From NCBI GenBank assembly GCA_965248065.1, contig OZ252088.1:1302001-1366000 (forward strand): a stretch of 64,000 nucleotides of DNA, written 5' to 3'. The position numbers and the translations under genes are program-made. The notes below the pieces were generated by a model, which ran no database searches, was not told the origin of the DNA, and saw nothing but the letters and a program-made list of their open reading frames with translations. Source of the DNA: S5-327 sp965248065. Its GTDB lineage: Bacteria > Chloroflexota > Dehalococcoidia > Lucifugimonadales > Australimonadaceae. Positions 24,107 through 32,145 of this stretch are shown here, in pieces (position 1 is the first letter of the stretch; the number at the start of each line of letters is the position of its first letter).

Positions 24107-24796
24107 CTAGGGATGGTTGGGTCCCTCCCCTAGGAGCGCGAGGATTCTGTTTTGTAACTGCTCACGCAGTTGGCTGGTGTCACTCCAGATTATGTGGGGA
24201 TAGTGGTCGGTGTCGAATGCCAAGGTCGAGCCTTCGCGGCACAAATAGATCACAGGTATGCCTAAGCCGTGGGCGAAACCCGCCTCATAATAGACGCTTC
24301 CGCGCACCCCATCGCCGCCATGTGAAAAATCCGCTATCACAAAACGGGACCTGCGGATCTCGGCAATAATCTCATCGTCTATCTTACCAAGGAAATTCTT
24401 CTTGTCTATTCGCACCGGAGTGTAGCCGGTATCCTCGATAGCAGGTCTGATGCCATTCTCATAAGAATTGTTCATCGTATCATCGAACCACATGGCGACG
24501 AATGCTTGGGAAGTACTGAGATTGGTGTGTCGAGTTTCAAGATGGCGGTATCCGTTAGCGGTTACACGGAATGTCTCTTGCGGTGCTGTCCACTGTATCA
24601 GTTCGCTATTGGACAAGTGTTCCAATAGTAAATAGATACGTTGCTGTGATATAACACTTAGCGATGAGTCCTTTGCTATTCTCGGAAGTAGTAAGTGTGT
24701 CTTTACATACGAACCTTCCGCATAATTCTCTGAGACAAATTGCAGCAGACGATTCGCTTGCTCATCTATGGGTAGCGCTTTAGGATTGTTGTTCAT
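24107..24796 (-). CDS. Winged-helix plus nucleoside 2-deoxyribosyltransferase-like domain protein
   Basis: 229 residues. The start at 24796 has AAGGAG 9 nt upstream; the longer upstream frame is not supported. Residues about 8-90 look like a winged helix (RLLQFVSENY, SQQRIYLLLEHLSNSELIQW, RVTANGYRHLE). From residue 100, FVAMWFDDTMNNSYENGI, GKIDDEIIAEIRRSRFVIAD and YYEAGFAHGLGIPVIYLCRE follow the nucleoside 2-deoxyribosyltransferase-like / TIR-like fold. The Glu of YYEAGFA aligns with the catalytic Glu of that superfamily. Related proteins occur in putative defence loci and could cleave N-glycosidic bonds. Two membrane-protein genes precede it, and the segment is visibly AT-richer than its surroundings. 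Confidence 0.7.
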   Translation of the reverse strand: MNNNPKALPIDEQANRLLQFVSENYAEGSYVKTHLLLPRIAKDSSLSVISQQRIYLLLEHLSNSELIQWTAPQETFRVTANGYRHLETRHTNLSTSQAFVAMWFDDTMNNSYENGIRPAIEDTGYTPVRIDKKNFLGKIDDEIIAEIRRSRFVIADFSHGGDGVRGSVYYEAGFAHGLGIPVIYLCREGSTLAFDTDHYPHIIWSDTSQLREQLQNRILALLGEGPNHP

Positions 24797-24916
24797 TTGG
24801 AGTTTTCTCCTTACGGTATACTTATCCACTGTATGATTGCGGCTAGCTGGGCAACGTTTAGTGAGTGGATTCTTGACCGGAGTCTGCATCTCCCGTCTGA
24901 CTAGATGGACTAGATG

Positions 24917-25402
24917 TTACTCGACGTTCAGTAACGCGGTCTTTGCTGCATTCGTCGAAATTAGCCCCGTTGCCCACCTTTCATAAATATCCATTACATC
25001 CTTTGTTTTGTCATCATCTGCGTACTGGTATGCATTCTGAATACCCGATTCAAGGTTATTGAATGCAGGTTCAGGAATTATCCATGTGACCCACTGGCGT
25101 TCATTGCATGAAAGAGTCACGAAGTAATCGCGGGGTTCACCAGAATCTCCTCCGATGTCGATTCTTCGTATTAAACCGACTTTCATGCTGACTTCTTCGC
25201 GACCACAAACTTGCACGAAGAAGTTGGCTAGGCTTCCTGGAGTATCACAGGCGATTGCAAGCTCATCATCACATGTACTAGTTCCACTGCTGTCCGAGAT
25301 AAAAGGATACACGGATTGAACGAAAACCAATCCAAATAAGAGAAGGGCCCCTGCTATGGTCCCTAGAATGGATAATAGCTTCTTGGGTACTGTCTCAGTC
25401 AT
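24917..25402 (-). CDS. Single-span membrane protein of unknown function
   Basis: 161 residues. A basic N-terminus (MTETVPKKLL) leads into one transmembrane helix (about 11-32), then an extracytoplasmic domain with three or four Cys (C44, C52, C67, C100 region) and ending LISTNAAKTALLNVE. The Cys suggest disulfides outside the cytoplasm. No family recognised. It overlaps the upstream 98-residue membrane protein gene by 8 nt and lies 120 bp before the deoxyribosyltransferase-like gene, so the three probably form one unit. Confidence 0.65.
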   Translation of the reverse strand: MTETVPKKLLSILGTIAGALLLFGLVFVQSVYPFISDSSGTSTCDDELAIACDTPGSLANFFVQVCGREEVSMKVGLIRRIDIGGDSGEPRDYFVTLSCNERQWVTWIIPEPAFNNLESGIQNAYQYADDDKTKDVMDIYERWATGLISTNAAKTALLNVE

Positions 25403-25691
25403 GGTTGCTCTTCTCTGTCGCCGCTTTGATTATGCCGACCATAGCCGCGCCGAGAGCAAGGAGCCAAATCACTATGCCGCCGATGAAGCCGATGAGCAGA
25501 AATATCTCGCAAATTCGGAACGCCGCGCCTATGGGCCAGATACCCCAGTTATAGAACTGTTCAGACGCATAGCTAACAATAACCAATGGCACTACCGCTA
25601 TGAGCAACGCACAGAACCCGAACGCAAGGATTGCGCCGATGCCGAGAGACCCTTGCAAGATACCGAGGAAAGTGCGCTTACCTCTCTCCAT
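25395..25691 (-). CDS. Two-span membrane protein of unknown function
   Basis: 98 residues with two long hydrophobic segments (about 15-40 and 58-88) around a short loop YASEQFYNWGIWPIGAAFR, charged at both ends (MERGKR and KAATEKSNHD). First gene of the AT-richer three-gene set; overlaps the next by 8 nt. Small two-span membrane proteins partner with soluble effectors in several defence and toxin systems, but nothing in the sequence proves this here. Confidence 0.6.
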   Translation of the reverse strand: MERGKRTFLGILQGSLGIGAILAFGFCALLIAVVPLVIVSYASEQFYNWGIWPIGAAFRICEIFLLIGFIGGIVIWLLALGAAMVGIIKAATEKSNHD

Positions 25692-25757
25692 AGGGGACCA
25701 CCTGCGGGACGTTGTTGGTTGGTGTGGACACTAGCGCGTACCTGCAATCCCCAAGTG

Positions 25758-27443
25758 TCAGTCCGCTAGGGCCTCCGCCACTTCCGCCTCGGTGAGGCCG
25801 TAGACCGACATCGCCTTCTTTGGGCTGATGAGGCCGTCTTGGATGTCGCCTTTGACGAGATCGTGGTCTCGGTCGCGGGGGTCGAGGACGCCGCCGCCGC
25901 CGCCGGTCTGGATGCTGAAGACGTCGCCGGGCTTGAGGCCGATGTTCGACGCGATGCCCGGGTAACGCTCCTCGTTCTCCGTACCCGGATGCACGACGAC
26001 GTAGGCGTTGACGCCGTGGCCGCCGCCGTCGGCGCCGGAGGCTTCGCGCTTCGCCGCGCCGCCGGAGAGCCTGCTGTTCGAGCGGACCTTGTACTCGCGG
26101 ACGTAGCCGACCCCGCCGCGGGACTTGCCGTCGCCTCCGGTGTCGGGGATGACCTCGAACTTGGCGACGTCCACGGGGAACTCGGACTCGATGATCTCGA
26201 CGCTGGTGAAGCGTCCGCCGCTGGCCCTGGCGCCGACGCCGCTGAAGCCGTCGCCGCCGTCCCAAGCGCGAGCGCCCGCGTACATGAGCTCGTACTGCAC
26301 GTACTGACGGTCGCTGTCGCCCTGGTAGCCGATGACGATGGAGCTCTGGGTGGAGCCGTGGGCAAGGGCGGGCCGACCGGCCGCCTTGGCCATCGCCGAC
26401 ATGATGACGCTCTCGGCGATGGAGACGGTCTTGGAGTAGAAGCCGACGGGCCCAGGGAACTCGGGCGCGATGATGCTGCCCTTCCTGAAGCGGCACTCGA
26501 TGGCGCTGCCGAGGCCGTGGTTGATGGGCAGGTACGGGTCTGTCATGGCGATGACGCCGTGGTAGACGAGGCCGCGGATGAACGGCTCGCGGACGTTGAT
26601 GGGCGCGGCGGCCTGGTCGCCCGTCTGGGTGAAGTCCATGATCAGCCGGTCGCCCTCCTTGATGGCGGAGACGTGCAGCCTGATGGGCTTGCCGGGGTTG
26701 GAAGGGTCGTCGACCCAGGTCTCGGACTCGTGGACGCCGTCGGCCCACTGGGCGATGTAGTCGCGCGCCTGCTGCTCCGTTCGCTCGCCGAGGTCGTCGA
26801 ACATCTGGCGCATCGTGTCGGCGCCGTAGGTCTGGATGGCGTCCTTGACGCGCTCCTCGCCGATGGAGAAGCAGACGCCAGCCTTGGCGGTGAGGTCGCC
26901 AATCATCATTTCGGGAACGCGGCTGTTGGCGCGGACGAACGAGGCGGTGTCCTGCACGAGCTCGTAGTTGCGCATGTAGCGGACCGGCATGATCTGCAGG
27001 CCCTCGCCGAAGATGTCGCGGGAGGTCGCGTTGCGGCTGCCGGCGGCGACGCCGCCGATGTCGGGCGTGTGCCCCATGCTCGCGGCGAAGGCGATGACCT
27101 CGCCCTCGTGGAAGATAGGGGTGATGATCACCATGTCGTTGGCGTGGGGGCAGCCACTGTAGTAAGGATGGTTGGCGAGGAAGGCGTCGCCCTCCGCCAT
27201 GTCATCGTGGCTATAGAACTGCAGCAGCCCTTTGATGGACTCCGGGTAGGCCGCCATGTGCGACGGGTGGTTGGACTGGCCCACCAGCCGTCCCTGGCGG
27301 TCGAGCACGCCGCAGCTGAAGTCGTGCGACTCGCGGACGATGGTTGAGAAGCCGGTGCGGAACACCGCCTTTTCCATCTCGCGGACGATGCCGTCGAGCC
27401 TGGCCCTCAGGACCTCGTAGGTGATTGGGTCGACGTGCGCCAT
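25758..27443 (-). CDS. hyuB: Hydantoinase B / oxoprolinase family protein
   Basis: 561 residues of the HyuB family (PF02538), the partner of HyuA in ATP-dependent ring opening of 5-oxoproline- or N-methylhydantoin-like amides, or of acetone-carboxylase-type reactions. Family landmarks: DPITYEVLRARLDGIVREME at the N-terminus, SHDFSCGVLDRQGRLVGQ, HPYYSGCPHANDMVIITPIF (metal-binding His region), GSRNATSRDIFGEGLQ, and a Gly-rich C-terminus with QTGGGGGVLDPRDRD. It follows the hydantoinase A gene by 11 nt. The exact substrate cannot be told. Confidence 0.92.
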   Translation of the reverse strand: MAHVDPITYEVLRARLDGIVREMEKAVFRTGFSTIVRESHDFSCGVLDRQGRLVGQSNHPSHMAAYPESIKGLLQFYSHDDMAEGDAFLANHPYYSGCPHANDMVIITPIFHEGEVIAFAASMGHTPDIGGVAAGSRNATSRDIFGEGLQIMPVRYMRNYELVQDTASFVRANSRVPEMMIGDLTAKAGVCFSIGEERVKDAIQTYGADTMRQMFDDLGERTEQQARDYIAQWADGVHESETWVDDPSNPGKPIRLHVSAIKEGDRLIMDFTQTGDQAAAPINVREPFIRGLVYHGVIAMTDPYLPINHGLGSAIECRFRKGSIIAPEFPGPVGFYSKTVSIAESVIMSAMAKAAGRPALAHGSTQSSIVIGYQGDSDRQYVQYELMYAGARAWDGGDGFSGVGARASGGRFTSVEIIESEFPVDVAKFEVIPDTGGDGKSRGGVGYVREYKVRSNSRLSGGAAKREASGADGGGHGVNAYVVVHPGTENEERYPGIASNIGLKPGDVFSIQTGGGGGVLDPRDRDHDLVKGDIQDGLISPKKAMSVYGLTEAEVAEALAD

Positions 27444-27454
27444 GGCGTGCTCCT

Positions 27455-29509
27455 TTATGCGATGTCGATGATGATGTTCAGGTAGTCGTCGACGAGGGCG
27501 CGCTGCCCAGGATAGACGACCGTCGTCGAGTCCAACTGGTCAACGATGGCGGGGCCGTCGAAGCGGTGGCCGGGTTCGAGGAGGTCGCGGTCGTAGACGG
27601 GGCAGGGGGCGAGTCCGGTTGGGCTGTCGAAGCAGACCATTCGCTCGCCGGTCCGGGCCGCGTCCGACGTGGTCTTGGCGCGGTCGCGCTTCTTGAGCGA
27701 GGCTTTCGCGACGACCGCAGAGGCGCGGAGCCGGTAGTTCACGGCCTCCGCGTCCTCGTCGGGCGCCGCGTGGCCGAACATCTGCTCATGGGTGGCGTCG
27801 AAGCGCGTCCGCGCCGCCGAGACGTCCTGCTGGGAGACCGCGCTGTCGGAGCCTAGCGGGATGGTCAGCTCGTACCCCTGGCCGAGATAGCGGATGTCGA
27901 TGCTGAACTCCAGCCTGAGCTGGTCGAGGGAGTAGCCCTCGGCGGTGAACTCGCGCTCGGCCTGGGCGCGCAGGTCGCGCATCAGCTCGCTGAGCTCCTC
28001 GGCCTTCAGCTCCGACACCGCCCGCAGCCGTGACCTGACGTAGTCGCGGCGCGGGTCGGCCATGAGCAGGCCAAGCGCGGACGTCACGCCCGGCGCCGGA
28101 GGGACGACCACCTTGGGCATCTTGAGGTCAGCCGCCAGCCGTCCTGAAGGCGCGGGACCGGCTCCGCCGAACGCCACCAGCACGAAGTCCCGCAGGTCGT
28201 AGCCCTGCTCCGTGGAGACGGCTCGGATGCCCTCCTCCATCTTTGCGTTGATGATGCGGATGATTCCCTCGGCCGTCTCCAGTGTGCCGAGGCCGAGGCG
28301 CTTGCCCATCTCCTCGATGGCTCGCTCCGCTCCGTCCTTGTCGAGGGCGACCCGGCCCGCGAGCTTGGACTCGGCGTTGAGGAAACCGAGCACCAGATTA
28401 GCGTCAGTGACCGTCGGCTGGGAGCCGCCCTTGCCGTAGGACACGGGACCGGGGTCAGCCCCGGCGCTCTCAGGCCCGACGCGCAGGCCGCCGCCGGACT
28501 CGACCGTCGCGATGGTCCCGCCGCCCGCGCCGATGGTGTTGATCATCAGCATCGGCACGGCCAGCTCCCAGTCGCCGATTCGCCCGGTCGTCGTTTCGAG
28601 GACGCGGCCCCCCTGTCCCAGGGCGATGTCCGTGCTGGTCCCGCCCATGTCGAGCGAAACGGCGTTCTCGAACCCGGCGGTCAACGCGACCTGCATCCCG
28701 GCCATCGCGCCGGCGCAAGGGCCGGAGAGCACCGTGGTGACCGGCGTGACGGTCCCGATGCGCGCGACTCCGCCGTTGCTCTGCATGACGTAGAGCGCGT
28801 CGCTCGTGACCTTCCGCTCGCGGATGCGCTGTTCGAGGGCGTCGAGGTACGCGACCATCATGGGGGCGATGTAGGCGTTGGCCACCGTGGTGCTGAGGCG
28901 CGGGAACTCCCGCATCTGCGGCAGGACTTTCGACGATAGCGAGACTGTGGCGTTCGGCAGCTCCCGCGCGATGATTTCGGCGATGCGGTCCTCGTGCCGC
29001 GAGTTCAGGAACGAGAAGAGGAGGACGACGGCGATCGATTCGATGCCGCGCCGTCCGAGGGACCGGACGGCCTCCACGGCCGCCGCCTCGTCCAAAGCGG
29101 CGACCACCTCGCCCTTGTGGTTCACGCGCTCCTTCGCTTCCCGGCGGAACCTCGGCTGCACGGGCGGATTCTTCTCCACGTACACGCTCGTCGCCCTGCT
29201 CGAGTCCTCGCTCGGAGCGAGGTGCCACACGTCGTTGATCCCTCCAAACCCTTCGGTAACGAAGAGTCCGACGCGTGCGCCGGAGCCGGTCAGCAAGGCG
29301 TTCGTGCCGACCGTCGTTCCATGCGACAGGGAGAGCACCTCAGCGGGAGAAAGGCTATCCCCGAACACCTCGGCCAGTCCGTCGAGGATGGCCTGCCCAG
29401 GGTCCGACGGGGTCGAAGGGAGCTTGGTCACGGACAGCGCGCCCGTATCTTGGTCGAGCACGACCATGTCGGTGAATGTCCCCCCGGTGTCTACTGCGAT
29501 AGCCTTCAT
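27455..29509 (-). CDS. hyuA: Hydantoinase A / oxoprolinase family protein
   Basis: 684 residues. ASKHA-type ATPase fold: AVDTGGTFTDMVVLDQDTG (phosphate 1 loop), LSHGTTVGTNALLTGSGARVG, VLSGPCAGAMAGMQVA, SLDMGGTSTDIAL (second phosphate loop) and FGGAGPAPSGRLAADLKMPK. The HyuA subunit binds ATP and activates the cyclic amide or ketone for HyuB. Length fits the 680-720 aa of the family. It is the first gene of a two-gene operon with the hydantoinase B gene. No hydantoin racemase or carbamoylase is nearby, so a broader amide/lactam substrate is possible. Confidence 0.92.
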   Translation of the reverse strand: MKAIAVDTGGTFTDMVVLDQDTGALSVTKLPSTPSDPGQAILDGLAEVFGDSLSPAEVLSLSHGTTVGTNALLTGSGARVGLFVTEGFGGINDVWHLAPSEDSSRATSVYVEKNPPVQPRFRREAKERVNHKGEVVAALDEAAAVEAVRSLGRRGIESIAVVLLFSFLNSRHEDRIAEIIARELPNATVSLSSKVLPQMREFPRLSTTVANAYIAPMMVAYLDALEQRIRERKVTSDALYVMQSNGGVARIGTVTPVTTVLSGPCAGAMAGMQVALTAGFENAVSLDMGGTSTDIALGQGGRVLETTTGRIGDWELAVPMLMINTIGAGGGTIATVESGGGLRVGPESAGADPGPVSYGKGGSQPTVTDANLVLGFLNAESKLAGRVALDKDGAERAIEEMGKRLGLGTLETAEGIIRIINAKMEEGIRAVSTEQGYDLRDFVLVAFGGAGPAPSGRLAADLKMPKVVVPPAPGVTSALGLLMADPRRDYVRSRLRAVSELKAEELSELMRDLRAQAEREFTAEGYSLDQLRLEFSIDIRYLGQGYELTIPLGSDSAVSQQDVSAARTRFDATHEQMFGHAAPDEDAEAVNYRLRASAVVAKASLKKRDRAKTTSDAARTGERMVCFDSPTGLAPCPVYDRDLLEPGHRFDGPAIVDQLDSTTVVYPGQRALVDDYLNIIIDIA

Positions 29510-29649
29510 GCCCCTCCCTGTTCGCTCGGTCCATTCGCCCCGAGCCTTAGAGGGGCGAAACGCGCGCCATTATAGGCGGCTCTGCCCTGTACTGCCCTCC
29601 CTCTTCAGTCCTTCCCGCAGACGGGACCCTCTCAGTTTCCTCCGCAGAC

Positions 29650-29664
29650 GAGACCTTTGCGCAA
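29650..29664 (+). repeat. Solitary left end of the MITE-like family
   Basis: GAGACCTTTGCGCAAC directly after GCAGAC (29644-29649), the same target hexamer used by three full copies. No matching right end follows within 250 bp. The gene-free stretch 29510-30351 contains this, a palindrome at 29613-29628, the GCGACA-array element at 29943 and a REP-like palindrome at 30211. Confidence 0.6.
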
Positions 29665-29942
29665 CTCCATAGTTGGGGCGGGCGGGCCTGAGCTGGGGGC
29701 GGCGCCCCGGTGAGACCGGAATCGGCTCCGGTCCGATGCATCGCACGACCGCAGGGCCTTGGTTTGTCCGAAGATGTCTTACCCGTCTCACTCGTAACTT
29801 TCCCCGACCTACGAGTGCGCGGGGACTGCCTCTCGCAAAAAGTGCGCCATTTGGTCTCATTTACTCCTGGCGAGACCACCCCTAGCCCCTCCTTGGTAAG
29901 GAGGGGAACAGGCGTAAGGCAGCCCCGGTCTGCGGGTGGGGT

Positions 29943-30187
29943 GAGCGCCGATTTTTCAGAAACTGTCGCATTTTCATAGCTTTTACTCGTGTTTGGGGGG
30001 TTCGGGCGCGACAGTTCCGCGCCGGTTTGCGACAGCGAATGCGACACTTTGCGACAGTAATGCGACACAATGCGACACTTTGCGACAGGTGGCTCGCGGG
30101 GGCATCGGAGGGGCGAGCGTGCAGGGTGGTTGGGCCATGGGAGACAGGGTAGGGAACGAGGGGCCGTCTGCGCAACGGGCAAATGTC
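29943..30187 (+). repeat. Dispersed GCGACA-array element, copy B
   Basis: Same order of parts as copies A and C: GAGCGCCGATTTTTC, AAACTGTCGCATTTT, a TTTACTCGTGTTTGGGGGG spacer, GCGCGACAGTTCCGCGCC, then an array TTTGCGACAGCGAATGCGAC... of six GCGACA motifs at about 10-12 bp spacing (30030-30088), the GGCTCGCGGGGGCATCGG block, and the right end CTGCGCAACGGGCAAATGTCA. Confidence 0.8.
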
Positions 30188-30210
30188 ACTATGGAGACGT
30201 GGGATACCTG

Positions 30211-30236
30211 GGTTCCCGCCTGCGCGGGAATGACGG
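30211..30236 (+). repeat. REP-like palindrome
   Basis: GGTTCCCGCCTGCGCGGGAA followed by TGACGG; the intact consensus form. Lies 24 bp after the GCGACA-array element copy B. Confidence 0.8.
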
Positions 30237-30351
30237 AAGGGAGCGCGGGATGACGGGAAGGTGGCGGGGTGCTGACGGCGGGCGGACGTTTCTCCCTCAC
30301 CCACGCTGCGCGCGACCTCTCCCGCTGTGAGAGGTCGGAGGGGCTAGGTTC

Positions 30352-31380
30352 CCTGAATCCACAAACGAAGTGCAACACCAGATTAGGGTGTTGCCATGGA
30401 ATACAGACAGCTCTGCATTGAGGAACGGTGTGAGATTGCCCGCTTACGCGCCAAGGGCTCCTCGGTCCGGCAAGTCGCTACAACTCTGGATCGCGCGGCA
30501 TCGACCGTGGCTCGGGAGCTGAAGCGGAACGCACTGCGAACGGACGGGTACCAAGCGTCGCCGGCCCAGGAGCGTGCCCGCGCGCGGCGCTGGACGGGGG
30601 CGCGGCTGGAACGGGACGAGGGGTTGCGGGAGCGGGTCTTGGCGGGCCTGAAGTGGGGGTGGTCGCCGGAGCAGGTCGCCCATGAGATGCGCAGAGAGGA
30701 GGGCCGGACGGTGACCTCGGACGAGAGCATCTACCGGTTCGTCTACGCCCAGGCCGCGCGGCACAAAGACCATGATTGGCGGCGCTACTTGCCGAGGGCG
30801 AAGTGGAAGCGGGGGAGGCGGGGCCGCAGGGGGGGGAAGCTCGGTTTCCTTCATCCCCCTCCGGAGGGCGCTCTCGGAACGGCCTGCGGTGGCGGCCGAC
30901 CGGCGGACCTTCGGGCACTGGGAGGCGGACACGATGCAGTTCGGGAGGTCGGGAGAGGTGGTGTTGGCCCTGCAGGAACGCTCCTCGCGCCTCTTGCTCC
31001 TCGCGCGTGCGCCGTCGAAGGAGGCGGGGCCGATCGCGGAGTCCATCGCCCGGATGCTGGGGCCGTTGCCGCCGGAGTTTCGCCAGACGGTGACCTTCGA
31101 CAATGGGACCGAGTTCACCCGTCACTACGAGCTTCACCGGTTGGGCATCGAGACGTTCTTCTGCGACACGTACTCGCCGTGGCAGAAGGGGGGAGTGGAG
31201 AACGCGATCGGCCGGCTGCGGCGGTTCCTGCCGCGGGGGACGAATCTGGGGGAGGTGTCGGATGAGCGGTTTGCGCTGATCGGGCAGGCGTACAACAATA
31301 CGCCGCGCAAGTGCCTGGGCTACCGGACACCGGCGGGGGTCGTCGAGGAGCAGGTGTTGCACTTCAAATGTGGATTCACC
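30352..31380 (+). mobile_element. IS30-family insertion sequence, copy 3 (frameshifted)
   Basis: About 1029 bp, same inverted repeats and orientation as copies 1 and 2. Left flank TAGGTTC(CC), right flank TTCCCGGCTGCGCGGGGATG, again a REP-like palindrome. One extra G and a short diverged patch relative to copy 1. Confidence 0.85.
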
Positions 31381-31401
31381 TTCCCGGCTGCGCGGGGATG
31401 A
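30396..31401 (+). pseudogene. IS30-family transposase, broken by a one-base insertion in a G run
   Basis: From ATG 30396 the frame equals copy 1 through KWKRGRRGRRGG. The G run at 30829-30836 has eight G instead of seven; the first frame then continues out of phase to a stop at 31265, while the phase carrying HWEADTM, TFDNGTEF and KGGVENAIGRLRRF runs to a stop at 31401 in the flanking palindrome. A patch at about 30855-30882 differs in nearly every third base from copies 1 and 2 but keeps length, suggesting recombination with another family member. Inactive unless slippage restores the frame. Confidence 0.83.
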
Positions 31402-31414
31402 CGGAAGGGGTAGA

Positions 31415-31840
31415 TCAGAGAGGGTTGCGCCAGCGGAGGCCGGGGAAGCGGCTGAAGTCGGCGTCGTTGGACTGGACCTCAGCCTGATGCTCCATGGCAA
31501 GAGCGGCGATGTGGCAGTCGGTCACCAGATTAGCGCCGACTCCTGCGGCGGCGAGGTTTCGCCGGAAGTAGGTCAGGTGGTCCGCTCCGGGATTTATCGG
31601 GGCGACGTGGGGGAACTCGAACCACCGGCGCACGTAGCCGACCGCCTCCTCGGGGGTCGCCGGGCGGGCGAGCGCTCTGGGGTGAGTCATCAGCCTTACG
31701 AAGCCCGTCGACACTACCCACGGCACTCCGATTCTCTCTGCGCCGTTGACCAGGCCTTCCCACCAGCGCCTGGCGGAGTCGTGCAAGGGCGTCCCGTCGT
31801 TATGGGCGTAGATGAGCAGATTGAGGTCAGGGACGATCAC
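31415..31840 (-). CDS. vapC: PIN-domain toxin (VapC family)
   Basis: 141 residues. PIN acidic residues are visible: D5 (MIVPDLNLLIYA), E44-type position replaced within GFVRLMTHPRA, D108 (NLVTDCHIAALAMEH) and D125 (NDADFSRF). PIN ribonucleases cut tRNA or rRNA with Mg2+. The FVRLxTxP motif is typical of the VapC subgroup with TGFVRLMTHP signatures. Its start overlaps the upstream antitoxin gene by 4 nt (31837-31840), the usual toxin-antitoxin coupling. Confidence 0.88.
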   Translation of the reverse strand: MIVPDLNLLIYAHNDGTPLHDSARRWWEGLVNGAERIGVPWVVSTGFVRLMTHPRALARPATPEEAVGYVRRWFEFPHVAPINPGADHLTYFRRNLAAAGVGANLVTDCHIAALAMEHQAEVQSNDADFSRFPGLRWRNPL

Positions 31841-32094
31841 CGCGCGCTTGGCCCGGCGAAGTCCTCGGCCTCCAACTGATCGACGAGCTGGTTCAGCTTC
31901 AACGGGTCTACGCCTGGGGCGAACCCGCTGCGGTTCGGGACAACCCGGTATTCGGCGGCCGGCTCTCTCACGGCAGGCGACATCCCGCGGCGCAGAACGT
32001 CGTTCACCACTTGCTTGAAGGGCTTTTCGAGCAGCCGCGCCCGCTCCTTCAGCGAGTCGGCGATGTCGTCGTCCAAGGTCAGTGTAGTTCTCAT
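31837..32094 (-). CDS. vapB: VapB-type antitoxin
   Basis: 85 residues from MRTTLTLDDDIADSLKERAR, a ribbon-helix-helix N-terminus of the VapB/DUF2191 kind, with a C-terminal part (GVDPLKLNQLVDQLEAEDF) that would wrap the toxin. The start at 32094 is preferred over ATG 32115: the promoter's -10 element ends 6 nt upstream of it, so the message would be leaderless, and 32115 lies within the promoter palindrome. Overlaps the toxin gene by 4 nt. Confidence 0.85.
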   Translation of the reverse strand: MRTTLTLDDDIADSLKERARLLEKPFKQVVNDVLRRGMSPAVREPAAEYRVVPNRSGFAPGVDPLKLNQLVDQLEAEDFAGPSAR

Positions 32095-32100
32095 TGAAGC

Positions 32101-32129
32101 ATCATGATGCATCATAGAATTGATGTCAA
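32101..32129 (-). promoter_or_regulatory. Promoter with palindromic operator of the vapBC pair
   Basis: On the minus strand TTGACA (32124-32129), a 17-bp spacer and CATGAT (32101-32106) precede the antitoxin ATG by 6 nt. The spacer holds a perfect 12-bp palindrome ATGATGCATCAT (32104-32115) that overlaps the -10 element, a natural binding site for the ribbon-helix-helix antitoxin. Confidence 0.65.
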
Positions 32130-32145
32130 GATGCGCGCCGGGAGC

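Noticed and set aside
25839..27347. Long plus-strand open frames across hydantoinase and other minus-strand genes
   Set aside because: Antisense shadows of high-GC codon usage, with Gly/Ala/Val/Asp-rich translations and no motifs, opposite genes with full family signatures.
29650..29863. A fifth full MITE-like copy ending at the GGTCTC near 29858
   Set aside because: The interior lacks the hairpins, the right end does not match beyond GGTCTC, and the right flank is not GCAGAC.
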